Shown here: positions 7,808-15,103 of the stretch, one piece after another | Position numbering within the stretch: the stretch's first letter is position 1 | Layout of the letters: each line of letters starts with the position of its first letter | Notes under the pieces: generated by a model | The model's input: only the letters and a program-made list of their open reading frames with translations | Told to the model about the DNA's origin: nothing | Databases searched by the model: none | Translations under genes and position numbers: made by a program | Assembly (NCBI RefSeq): GCF_017948485.1 | Contig: NZ_JAFFSX010000033.1 | Coordinates: 1 to 64,000, forward strand | Origin: Streptomyces sp. GESEQ-35 | Lineage (GTDB): Bacteria > Actinomycetota > Actinomycetes > Streptomycetales > Streptomycetaceae | Direction: 5' to 3' | DNA: 64,000 nt

Positions 7808-8969
7808 CGGGGACCTCCATCTCGATCGTGGTGCCCTTGCCGGGCGCCGATTCCACCGTCAGGCTGCCGCCGGCCCCGCTCGCCCGGTCCCGCATGGAGA
7901 CCAGGCCGAGGTGGCGGCCCGCGCGGCGTATCGACTGGGGGTCGAAGCCGCTGCCGTCGTCGATGACCCGCAGGACGGCTCCGCTGCCGCGCCGGTCCAT
8001 CGTCACGTCGACGTGTTGCGCGCCCGAATGCCGCAGCGCGTTGTGCAGGGCCTCCTGGGCGACACGGAGCACGGCCTCCTCCTGAGCGGCGGGCAGCGCC
8101 CGCACCCCGCGCCCGGCGAACGTCACGCGCGCGGTGTGGGCGCGGTCGAGGACCTGGATCTGGGTGCGCAGGGTGTTGACGAGGCCGTCCTCGTCGAGGG
8201 CCGCGGGACGCAACTCGACGACGGCGGCGCGCAGTTCGTCGGCCGCCTCGGCGGCGAGCAGGGCCACCTGGTGCAGCTCGCCCTTGGCGCGGGACGGGTC
8301 GCGGTCGACGAGGGCGGCGGCCGCCTGGGCCGTCAGGCGCAGGGAGAAGAGCTTCTGGCTGACCGCGTCGTGCAGTTCGTGGGCGAGGCGGGAGCGCTCC
8401 TCGGCGATGGTCAGCTCGCGGCTGCGCTCATAGAGGCGGGCATTGGTGAGGGCGATGGCCGCGTGCTGGGCGAGGATCGAGAGCAGTTCCTCGTCGTCCT
8501 CGGTGAAGCCGCAGCTGCCGTCCGGTTTCGGGCACGGGGCGTTTCCCCCCGCAGGACTCAGCTTGTTGGCGAGGAACAGCGCCCCGATCACCTCGTCGCC
8601 GTCACGGATCGGCAGGCCCAGGAAGTCGACCAGGTCGGGATGTGCCGACGGCCAGCCCTCGAACCGGCGGTCCTTGCGCACGTCTGCGAGGCGTTCCACC
8701 TTCGCCTCGTGCAGCATCGAGGCAAGGATTCCGTGCTGCCGCGGGAGCGGGCCGATGGCCTTCCACTGCTCGTCGCTGACCCCGTCGACCACGAACTGGG
8801 CGAAGCCTCCGTGGTCGTCCGGCACGCCCAGTGCGGCGTACTCCGCGTCGAGCAGCTCGCGGGCCGAGGCGACGATCGTCTTGAGGACGTCGCGCACCTC
8901 CAGGTGTCTGCTCATGGCCAGCAGCGCGGAGCTCACCGCGGCGAGGCCGGACCGGGGGCCTTGACTCAT
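7800..8969 (-). CDS. GAF-domain sensor histidine kinase
   Basis: A 389-residue soluble kinase. A GAF domain occupies roughly residues 25-180 and holds a C-x6-C pair (PCPKPDGSCGF). A HisKA_3 helix with the phosphoacceptor His in AHELHDAVSQ lies near residue 200, and the HATPase domain follows, with N box EALHNALRHS and G boxes DDGSGFD and LGLVSMRDRA. No membrane helix, so it probably senses a cytoplasmic signal, as other GAF kinases do for gases or redox. The start is the ATG at 8969 (SQGPRSGLAAVSS); upstream in-frame codons are weaker. Confidence 0.9.
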   Translation of the reverse strand: MSQGPRSGLAAVSSALLAMSRHLEVRDVLKTIVASARELLDAEYAALGVPDDHGGFAQFVVDGVSDEQWKAIGPLPRQHGILASMLHEAKVERLADVRKDRRFEGWPSAHPDLVDFLGLPIRDGDEVIGALFLANKLSPAGGNAPCPKPDGSCGFTEDDEELLSILAQHAAIALTNARLYERSRELTIAEERSRLAHELHDAVSQKLFSLRLTAQAAAALVDRDPSRAKGELHQVALLAAEAADELRAAVVELRPAALDEDGLVNTLRTQIQVLDRAHTARVTFAGRGVRALPAAQEEAVLRVAQEALHNALRHSGAQHVDVTMDRRGSGAVLRVIDDGSGFDPQSIRRAGRHLGLVSMRDRASGAGGSLTVESAPGKGTTIEMEVPGG

Positions 8970-9180
8970 GCCCTCACGGTACCGGCGGGGTCGGACAACG
9001 CGGATCGGACCGTTGGCGGCCACCGCCTAGGGCTGTGGGCCTAGGCCGCAGGTCCCCGGAGTCGCGGGCTTAGGGCGAAAGGCCTTGCTGCATTGCGGCC
9101 CGCGTCCGAGGCGCCGCACGCAGTCCCGTTCCTACGTTGAGGGCACGTCGAACGGCGTCGAGGACGAGGGGACGTGTGCC

Positions 9181-9879
9181 ATGCCGGTAGCGATCATCAC
9201 GGGGGCGTCGAAGGGGCTGGGGCGGGCGCTCGCCGAGGCGCTGGCCGCACGCGGCTGGGATCTGGTGCTGGACGCCAGAACGGCACAGGTGCTGGACGAG
9301 ACGTCCGCGGCCGTGTCGGCGTACGGCACGCGCGTGACGGCGCTGCCGGGTGACGTCACGGACGCCGGGCACCGGGCCGAGCTGGTCGCGGCCGCCTGGA
9401 AGCTGGGCGGGGTCGATCTGCTGGTGAACAACGCCAGTGCGCTGGGCGCAGAGCCGCTCGTACGGCTGGACACGCTGTCCCTGAAGGGCCTGCGGCGGGC
9501 GCTGGAGGTGAACGTGGTGGCCGCGCTGGGTCTCGTCCAGGAGGCGCTGCCGCGGCTGCGGGCGTCGAAGGCGGGCGCGGTGATCTCGGTCAGCTCGGAC
9601 GCGGCCGCCGAGGCGTACGAGACCTGGGGCGGCTACGGGGCCTCGAAGGCTGCCCTGGACCACCTCGCGGCGGTGCTCGGCGAGGAGGAGCCCGGGCTGC
9701 GGGTGTGGGCGGTGGATCCCGGGGACATGGCCACGGACCTGTACGCGGCGGCCGTACCGGACGACGACGATCCGCGGCCGGCGCCGGCGACTGTGGTGCC
9801 CGCTTTCCTACGACTGCTGGACGAGCGGCCGGCGAGCGGGCGGTACGCGGCGCCGGACCTGCTGGAGGTGACTCGATGA
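9181..9879 (+). CDS. SDR-family oxidoreductase
   Basis: A 232-residue short-chain dehydrogenase. It has the Rossmann motif TGASKGLG at residues 8-15, the NNAS segment, and the catalytic S...YGASK motif (Tyr-x3-Lys). The substrate is unknown. The start is the ATG at 9181. Its stop overlaps the ATG of the next small ORF as ATGA (9876-9879), and that ORF overlaps queA in the same way, so the three form a coupled operon. The last 39 bases are copied in the downstream 147-bp duplication. Confidence 0.88.
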   Translation: MPVAIITGASKGLGRALAEALAARGWDLVLDARTAQVLDETSAAVSAYGTRVTALPGDVTDAGHRAELVAAAWKLGGVDLLVNNASALGAEPLVRLDTLSLKGLRRALEVNVVAALGLVQEALPRLRASKAGAVISVSSDAAAEAYETWGGYGASKAALDHLAAVLGEEEPGLRVWAVDPGDMATDLYAAAVPDDDDPRPAPATVVPAFLRLLDERPASGRYAAPDLLEVTR

Positions 9880-10124
9880 CGGACAGCACAACCGACCGAC
9901 AGAGTCCGACACAGCCGACCCGAAACCCGGGAGGCCCACCAGGACCGAGCGGTGCGAGGACGGCGCCAAGAGGACCCGCCGAGCGGCCGGTACGCGGCGC
10001 CGGACCTGCTGGAGGTGACTCGATGACGGACAGCACAACCGACCGACAGAGTCCGACACAGCCGACCCGAAACCCGGGAGGCCCACCAGGACCGAGCCGT
10101 GCGAGGACGGCGTCAAGAGGACCC
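9841..10124 (+). repeat. 147-bp tandem duplication
   Basis: The segment 9841-9977 is repeated at 9988-10124 with two mismatches in 137 bases, a period of 147 (49 codons). The unit contains the 3' end of the SDR gene, the ATGA junction and most of the next small ORF. The period keeps the reading frame, and the near-identity indicates a recent event. Confidence 0.92.
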
Positions 10125-10157
10125 GACAGCGCGGCCTCCCTGGTGGAGGGGCGATGA
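9876..10157 (+). CDS. small duplicated low-complexity ORF between SDR and queA
   Basis: A 93-codon frame that begins in the ATGA overlap with the SDR gene and ends in an ATGA overlap with queA (stop 10155-10157, queA start 10154). The product starts MTDSTTDRQSPTQPTRN and repeats this whole N-terminal part at residue 50 because of the tandem duplication. It is Pro/Arg/Gly/Thr-rich, disordered and unlike any family I know. Without the duplication it would be 44 residues. It may be a real small protein, or only a translated spacer that keeps ribosomes moving into queA; neither is proven. Confidence 0.5.
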   Translation: MTDSTTDRQSPTQPTRNPGGPPGPSGARTAPRGPAERPVRGAGPAGGDSMTDSTTDRQSPTQPTRNPGGPPGPSRARTASRGPDSAASLVEGR

Positions 10158-11230
10158 CCCTGGCCGTGCAGGTGCCCGAGGAGCTGTCCGCCCGCGTGCC
10201 GGTCGAGCAGCGTGGGCCGGGGCTCGGCCGGGACGCCGTACGGCTGCTGGTGTCGCGAGGCTGCGAGGTGTCGCATCACGCGTTCACGGAGCTGCCCCGG
10301 CTGCTGCGGGCCGGGGATCTGCTCGTCGTCAATACGTCACCGACGCTCGCCGCCGCCGTGGACGGGCGGATCGGGCACGCGCGTGTGGTCGTGCACTTCT
10401 CCACGCGCGGGGACGACGGGCGGTGGGCGGTCGAGCTGCGGGATCCCGACGGGAAGGGCACCACACGCGCGCGTGCGGGCGGCCCGGCGGGTACTGAGGT
10501 GCGGCTGCCTGCGGGCGTACGGCTGGTCCTGGAGGAGGCGGTGAGCGAGCGGCTGTGGTGGGCCCGGGCGGCCGGGGCCGAGGTGCTCGGCCTGCTCCGG
10601 GAGCACGGTCGGCCGATCCGCTACTCGTACACGGAGAAGGACCAGCCTCTGTCCGTGTACCAGACGGTCTTCGCCCTCCCCGGCCCCGACGGCTCGGGCA
10701 GCGCGGAGATGCCCAGTGCCGCCCGGCCCTTCACGGCACGGCTCGTGGCGGAGCTGGTGAGCCGGGGTGTGCAGTTCGCCCCGGTCACGCTGCACACCGG
10801 GGTGGCCTCGGCCGAGGTGCACGAGCCGCCGTATCCGGAGCGCTTCGCGGTGCCGGAGGCATCGGCGCGGCTGATCAATGCGGCAAGGGCCGGCGGACGG
10901 CGGGTGATCGCGGTCGGTACGACGGCCGTGCGGGCGGTGGAGTCGGCGGCGGGGCCCGACGGGGTCGTACGCGCGCGTGCGGGATGGACGGATCTGGTCG
11001 TCACCCCGGAGCACGGGGTACGGGTGGTGGACGGGCTGCTGACCGGGCTGCACGAGCCGGAGGCCTCGCATCTGCTGATGCTGGAGGCGATCGCGGGACA
11101 GGCGGCCGTACACCGGGGGTATGAGGAGGCGCTGCGCGGGCGCTACCTGTGGCACGAGTTCGGGGACGTACATCTCGTCCTGTCGGCGGAGAACGCTCAC
11201 ACAGAGCATTGCTTCAGCAACTACCGGTGA
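10154..11230 (+). CDS. queA: QueA-like S-adenosylmethionine:tRNA ribosyltransferase-isomerase
   Basis: A 358-residue QueA-family protein. In the queuosine pathway this enzyme transfers and isomerises ribose from S-adenosylmethionine onto the modified base in tRNA. Family segments are the N-terminal DLLVVNTSPTLAA, the central GRPIRYSYTEKDQPLSVYQT, TLHTGVASAEVHEPPYPERF and the C-terminal EASHLLMLEAIAG...YLWHEFGDVHLVL. It is coupled by ATGA to the upstream ORF. No tgt or other queuosine gene is in the window, so it may be an actinobacterial relative with another substrate. Confidence 0.85.
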   Translation: MTLAVQVPEELSARVPVEQRGPGLGRDAVRLLVSRGCEVSHHAFTELPRLLRAGDLLVVNTSPTLAAAVDGRIGHARVVVHFSTRGDDGRWAVELRDPDGKGTTRARAGGPAGTEVRLPAGVRLVLEEAVSERLWWARAAGAEVLGLLREHGRPIRYSYTEKDQPLSVYQTVFALPGPDGSGSAEMPSAARPFTARLVAELVSRGVQFAPVTLHTGVASAEVHEPPYPERFAVPEASARLINAARAGGRRVIAVGTTAVRAVESAAGPDGVVRARAGWTDLVVTPEHGVRVVDGLLTGLHEPEASHLLMLEAIAGQAAVHRGYEEALRGRYLWHEFGDVHLVLSAENAHTEHCFSNYR

Positions 11231-11315
11231 GACTGTTACCCGGCCGATGTGAGGCCGCACATAGGGCGCAGATCACGTACGAAGGTCAATAGGAGACAAA
11301 GAGGCCCGGCATGAG

Positions 11316-11345
11316 CGGGAAAGACGCTCCGGTCTGTCCCGTTTT
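11316..11345 (+). terminator. queA terminator
   Basis: A 10-base stem with one mismatch (11316-11325 with 11332-11341) closes a 6-base loop and runs straight into TTTTGCCCTT. It is a conventional intrinsic terminator 85 bases after the queA stop. Confidence 0.7.
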
Positions 11346-11386
11346 GCCCTTCCCTGATCCACTACCCGGGATCGTACGTCACACCT

Positions 11387-11460
11387 TTGCATGGCGTTTT
11401 TGCGGCCGCTAACAATGGCTCCCGTCGCTCAGCGCCGCGGGTATCGCCCCGCGGCGTTTG
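11387..11460 (+). promoter_or_regulatory. promoter and leader hairpin of the transglycosylase gene
   Basis: TTGCAT (11387-11392), a 17-base spacer and TAACAA (11410-11415) form a candidate promoter, predicting a start near 11422. The leader then holds a perfect 9-base stem (CGCCGCGGG at 11433-11441 with 11448-11456) followed by TTTG. Such a hairpin in a 110-base leader could attenuate transcription. I looked for the c-di-AMP (ydaO) riboswitch seen before some Streptomyces cell-wall lytic genes and did not find its conserved blocks. The rest of 11231-11531 shows nothing more. Confidence 0.45.
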
Positions 11461-11531
11461 TGCCGGAAGCACCCGTGTCCCCCTGCCGGACAGCGAGCGA
11501 CCTCCGCGCTATTCGAAGAGGTCCATCTACC

Positions 11532-12278
11532 ATGCCGAAGAACACCAAGAACCCTGGTCATAGTCGCGCCCTGACGCGTACCCACAAGATCGCCATCGCC
11601 GGAGTCGCCACGCTCGGCGCCGCCGCGGTCGCGATCTCCGCGGTGCCGAGCAACGCGCAGTCGACCACGGCCGAGGCCCCCGCCGGCAAGGTGGCGTACA
11701 GCTCCGAGCAGATCAAGGACGTCAAGGCCAGCGTCACCGACCAGCTCGCCGACGCCAGCCTGAAGGCCGAGCAGATCGCGGCCAAGAAGAAGGCCGCCGC
11801 GGCCCATGCCAAGCACAAGGCCGCCGTGGCCCACGCCAAGCACAAGGCTGCTGTTGCCGCCGCGAAGAAGAAGGCCGAGTCCGCGCGCAAGGCGAAGGCG
11901 GCCGCCAGCCGGTCCGCGCAGCGCGCCGCGGTCAAGCCCGTCGCCGCGAAGACGTACGCCAACAACCTCGACGGCTGGATCAAGAACGCCCTCGACATCA
12001 TGGACAAGAAGGGCATCCCGGGTACCTACAGCGGGCTCCACCGGAACATCATCCGCGAGTCCTCCGGCAACCCGAACGCCATCAACAACTGGGACATCAA
12101 CGCCATCAACGGTGTCCCCTCGATCGGTCTGCTTCAGGTCATCAAGCCGACCTTCGACGCCTACCACGTCGCGGGCACGGCCCACAGCCAGTACGACCCG
12201 GTCGCCAACATCGTCGCCGCCGCCAACTACGCGGCCGACAAGTACGGCTCGATCGACAACGTCGACAGCGCGTACTGA
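11532..12278 (+). CDS. secreted lytic transglycosylase (SLT domain)
   Basis: A 248-residue secreted cell-wall enzyme. The signal peptide/helix lies around residues 15-40 and ends near SNAQS. Next come a charged Ala/Lys linker with HAKHKAA repeats (residues 85-130) and a C-terminal SLT/lysozyme-like domain: IRESSGNPNAINNWD holds the catalytic Glu, then GVPSIGLLQVIKPTFDAYH and NIVAAANYAADKYGS. It should cleave peptidoglycan between MurNAc and GlcNAc. The start is the ATG at 11532, preceded by GAAGAGG. The gene ends in a strong terminator. Confidence 0.9.
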   Translation: MPKNTKNPGHSRALTRTHKIAIAGVATLGAAAVAISAVPSNAQSTTAEAPAGKVAYSSEQIKDVKASVTDQLADASLKAEQIAAKKKAAAAHAKHKAAVAHAKHKAAVAAAKKKAESARKAKAAASRSAQRAAVKPVAAKTYANNLDGWIKNALDIMDKKGIPGTYSGLHRNIIRESSGNPNAINNWDINAINGVPSIGLLQVIKPTFDAYHVAGTAHSQYDPVANIVAAANYAADKYGSIDNVDSAY

Positions 12279-12311
12279 GGTCAGCGCGGACCTCAGCCTC
12301 GCGTAACGCAC

Positions 12312-12343
12312 AAGCGCGGCGCCCCGGACGGGGCGCCGCGCTT
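12312..12343. terminator. terminator after the transglycosylase gene
   Basis: A perfect 14-base stem, AAGCGCGGCGCCCC at 12312-12325 with 12330-12343, and a GGAC loop. It lies between convergent genes. It is followed at 12344-12368 by about five copies of the tetranucleotide CGCT. Confidence 0.8.
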
Positions 12344-12374
12344 CGTTCGCTCGCTCGCTCGCTCGCTGCCGGGC

Positions 12375-14873
12375 CTACTTCCGCATGACCTCCGGCTCGT
12401 GCCGCCGCAGGAAGCGGGCCACGAAGAAGCCGCAGATCACCCCGATGGCGATCAGGGCGGCCATGTCCATGCCCCAGGCAGCGACCGTGTGTTCCCACAG
12501 CGGGTCTGTGCTACCGCCCGCCTCGGGCGGGCTGATCTTGTTGAAGTCCAGCGTGGCGCCCGCGGCGCCGACCGCCCAGCGGGACGGCATCAGGTACGAG
12601 AACTGGTTGACGCCGATCGAGCCGTTCAGGGCGAACAGACAGCCGGTGAACACGACCTGGATGATCGCGAACATGACCAGCAGTGGCATGGTCTTCTCGG
12701 ACGTCTTCACCAGCGCCGAGATGATCAGACCGAACATCATCGAGGTGAAGCCCAGCGCCATGATCGGGATCGAGAGCTCGATCAGAATGCCGCTGCTGAA
12801 GACCAGGCCCTCCTTCGGGATCTCCCTGCTGGCGAAGCCGATGACACCGACCAGCAGGCCCTGGAGCACGGTGATCACGCCGAGCACGAACACCTTGGAC
12901 ATCAGGTACGCCGAGCGGGACAGGCCGGTGGCGCGCTCCCGTTCGTAGATGACCCGTTCCTTGATCAGCTCACGGACGGAGTTGGCGGCGCCGGAGAAGC
13001 AGGCACCGACCGCGAGGATCAGCAGGACGGTGGTGGCCGTGCCGTTCGGGATTCTCGTGCCCTGCGCGTTGGCGGGGTTGGGCAGCAGGCTCTCTCCCGA
13101 GTCGATGAGCAGGCTCACCGCGCCCAGGACGGCCGGCAGGATCACCATCAGGGCCAGGAAGCCCTTGTCCGAGGCGATCACCGAGACATAGCGGCGCACC
13201 AGCGTGCTGAACTGGGACAGCCAGCCCTGCGGCTTCGGCGGCCGCATCGCCTGGGCCGGCGGCATGTGTACGGACTGCGCGGCAACGGCGTCGATGTCCG
13301 CGGCGTAGATCTGATAGTGCTGTGAGCCCTTCCAGCGTCCGGCCCAGTCGTAGTCGCGGTAGTTCTCGAAGGCGGAGAAGACATCGGCCCAGGTGTCGTA
13401 GCCGAAGAAGTTCAGCGCCTCCTCGGGCGGGCCGAAGTACGCCACCGAGCCGCCGGGAGCCATCACCAGGAGCTTGTCGCAGCTCGCCAACTCGGCCACG
13501 GAGTGGGTGACGACGAGGACCGTACGGCCGTCGTCGGCGAGGCCGCGCAGCAGTTGCATGACATCGCGGTCCATGCCCGGGTCGAGACCGGAGGTCGGCT
13601 CGTCCAGGAAGATCAGCGACGGCTTGGTGAGCAGTTCCAGAGCCACGGAGACGCGCTTGCGCTGGCCGCCGGAGAGGGAGGTGACCTTCTTCTCCTTGTG
13701 GATGTCCAGCTTCAGCTCGCGCAGCACCTCGTTGATGCGGTCCTGGCGCTCGGCTCCCGTGGTGTCGGCCGGGAAGCGGAGTTTGGCCGCGTACTTGAGA
13801 GCCTTCTTGACGGTCAGCTCCTTGTGCAGGATGTCGTCCTGCGGGACCAGACCGATGCGCTGGCGCAACTCGGCGAACTGCTTGTACAGGTTCCGGTTGT
13901 CGTAGAGGACGTCGCCCTCGTTGGCGGGCCGGTAGCCGGTGAGCGCCTTGAGCAGGGTCGACTTGCCGGAGCCGGACGGGCCGATGACCGCGACCAGCGA
14001 CTTCTCCGGGACGCCGAAGGAGACGTCCTTGAGGATCTGCTTGCCGCCGTCGACCGTGACCGTCAAGTGGCGTGCGGAGAAGGAGACCTCACCGGTGTCG
14101 ACGAACTCCTCGAGCCGGTCACCGACGATCCGGAACGTCGAGTGACCGACGCCGACGATGTCCGCGGGGCCCAGCAGCTGCGCGCCGCCCTTGGCGATCG
14201 GCTGACCGTTGACGTACGTGCCGTTGTGCGAGCCCAGGTCGCGGATCTCCATACGGCCGTCGGGCATCGAGTGGAACTCGGCGTGGTTGCGGGAGACCTG
14301 GAGGTCCGAGACGACCAGGTCGTTCTCCAGGGCACGGCCGATGCGCATGACACGGCCGATGGAGAACTGGTGGAACGTGGTCGGGCTGCGGTCGCCGTAG
14401 ACCGGCGGCGCCCCCGCACCACCGCTGGGACCCTGCTGCTGCGGGATCGGCGCGGGCTGCTGCCAGCCCTGCTGCGGAGGAGTCTGCTGCTGTGGCGCCT
14501 GCTGCGCCCAGCCGGGGCTCGCGCCCTGCGCGGCGTACGGCTGCTGCTGGGGCTGCACGACAGCGGCCGCGGTGCCGGACGCGTTCAGGCACGGCCCGTC
14601 GGTCGCGTTGCCCAGGTGCACGGCCGAGCCGGGGCCGATCTCCATCTGGTGGACCCGCTGGCCCTGCACGAACGTGCCATTGGTGCTGCCGTGGTCCTCG
14701 ATCACCCAACTGCGCCCGCCCCAGCTGATCGTGGCGTGACGCCAGGACACCCTGGCGTCGTCGAGCACGATGTCCCCCTGCGGATCACGTCCCAGGGTGT
14801 ATGGCCTGGACGGGTCGAGCGTCCAGGTCCGTCCATTCGATTCCAGTACGAGTTCCGGCACTCCATGCCCCAC
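12375..14873 (-). CDS. FHA-domain ABC-2 type transporter (fused ATPase and permease)
   Basis: An 832-residue fusion. Two forkhead-associated domains (about 22-92 and 175-250, with GRD/SxxH and GRALENDLVVSD...SHNGTYVNG) flank a Gln/Pro linker at 105-150. The ABC ATPase follows, with Walker A GPSGSGKST at 298-306, signature LSGGQRKR, and LIFLDEPTSGLD. The C-terminal ABC-2 permease has about six helices from residue 580. FHA domains bind phosphothreonine, so a Ser/Thr kinase probably regulates it, as shown for the similar mycobacterial Rv1747. The substrate is unknown but an envelope lipid is likely. The start is the GTG at 14873 with GGGGGAC upstream. Confidence 0.92.
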   Translation of the reverse strand: MGHGVPELVLESNGRTWTLDPSRPYTLGRDPQGDIVLDDARVSWRHATISWGGRSWVIEDHGSTNGTFVQGQRVHQMEIGPGSAVHLGNATDGPCLNASGTAAAVVQPQQQPYAAQGASPGWAQQAPQQQTPPQQGWQQPAPIPQQQGPSGGAGAPPVYGDRSPTTFHQFSIGRVMRIGRALENDLVVSDLQVSRNHAEFHSMPDGRMEIRDLGSHNGTYVNGQPIAKGGAQLLGPADIVGVGHSTFRIVGDRLEEFVDTGEVSFSARHLTVTVDGGKQILKDVSFGVPEKSLVAVIGPSGSGKSTLLKALTGYRPANEGDVLYDNRNLYKQFAELRQRIGLVPQDDILHKELTVKKALKYAAKLRFPADTTGAERQDRINEVLRELKLDIHKEKKVTSLSGGQRKRVSVALELLTKPSLIFLDEPTSGLDPGMDRDVMQLLRGLADDGRTVLVVTHSVAELASCDKLLVMAPGGSVAYFGPPEEALNFFGYDTWADVFSAFENYRDYDWAGRWKGSQHYQIYAADIDAVAAQSVHMPPAQAMRPPKPQGWLSQFSTLVRRYVSVIASDKGFLALMVILPAVLGAVSLLIDSGESLLPNPANAQGTRIPNGTATTVLLILAVGACFSGAANSVRELIKERVIYERERATGLSRSAYLMSKVFVLGVITVLQGLLVGVIGFASREIPKEGLVFSSGILIELSIPIMALGFTSMMFGLIISALVKTSEKTMPLLVMFAIIQVVFTGCLFALNGSIGVNQFSYLMPSRWAVGAAGATLDFNKISPPEAGGSTDPLWEHTVAAWGMDMAALIAIGVICGFFVARFLRRHEPEVMRK

Positions 14874-15018
14874 TGAGTAGTCCCCCGAGTTACCCCCATC
14901 ACAGGGAGTCTAGGGATGTCGAACATCGTCGGGAACTATTTCAGGCTCCGCCCCCTGACCGAAAGCCGGGCCTTTTCCACACCACGCACACACGCATCGG
15001 CTGGTTCCGTTGACGGGG

Positions 15019-15046
15019 TTGAAACCGGCCCGGAGAGTGGTAATCC
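15019..15046 (+). promoter_or_regulatory. candidate promoter of the streptophobe gene
   Basis: TTGAAA (15019-15024), a 16-base spacer and TAATCC (15041-15046) lie 58 bases before the ATG at 15104 in the divergent region with the FHA-ABC gene. Read by eye. Confidence 0.35.
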
Positions 15047-15103
15047 CCCGCGAGGGGGGACACGCGCGGCGGCAGCGCCGCGCCGCGGATCGGGGGGTCT
15101 GCC

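Noticed and set aside
7533..9044. 503-codon plus-strand frame opposite the kinase and regulator genes
   Set aside because: It is the antisense shadow of two clear genes with well-known motifs, and its own translation has no domain or start context.
11231..11531. possible c-di-AMP riboswitch
   Set aside because: The conserved blocks of the ydaO class are not present; only a simple hairpin is seen.
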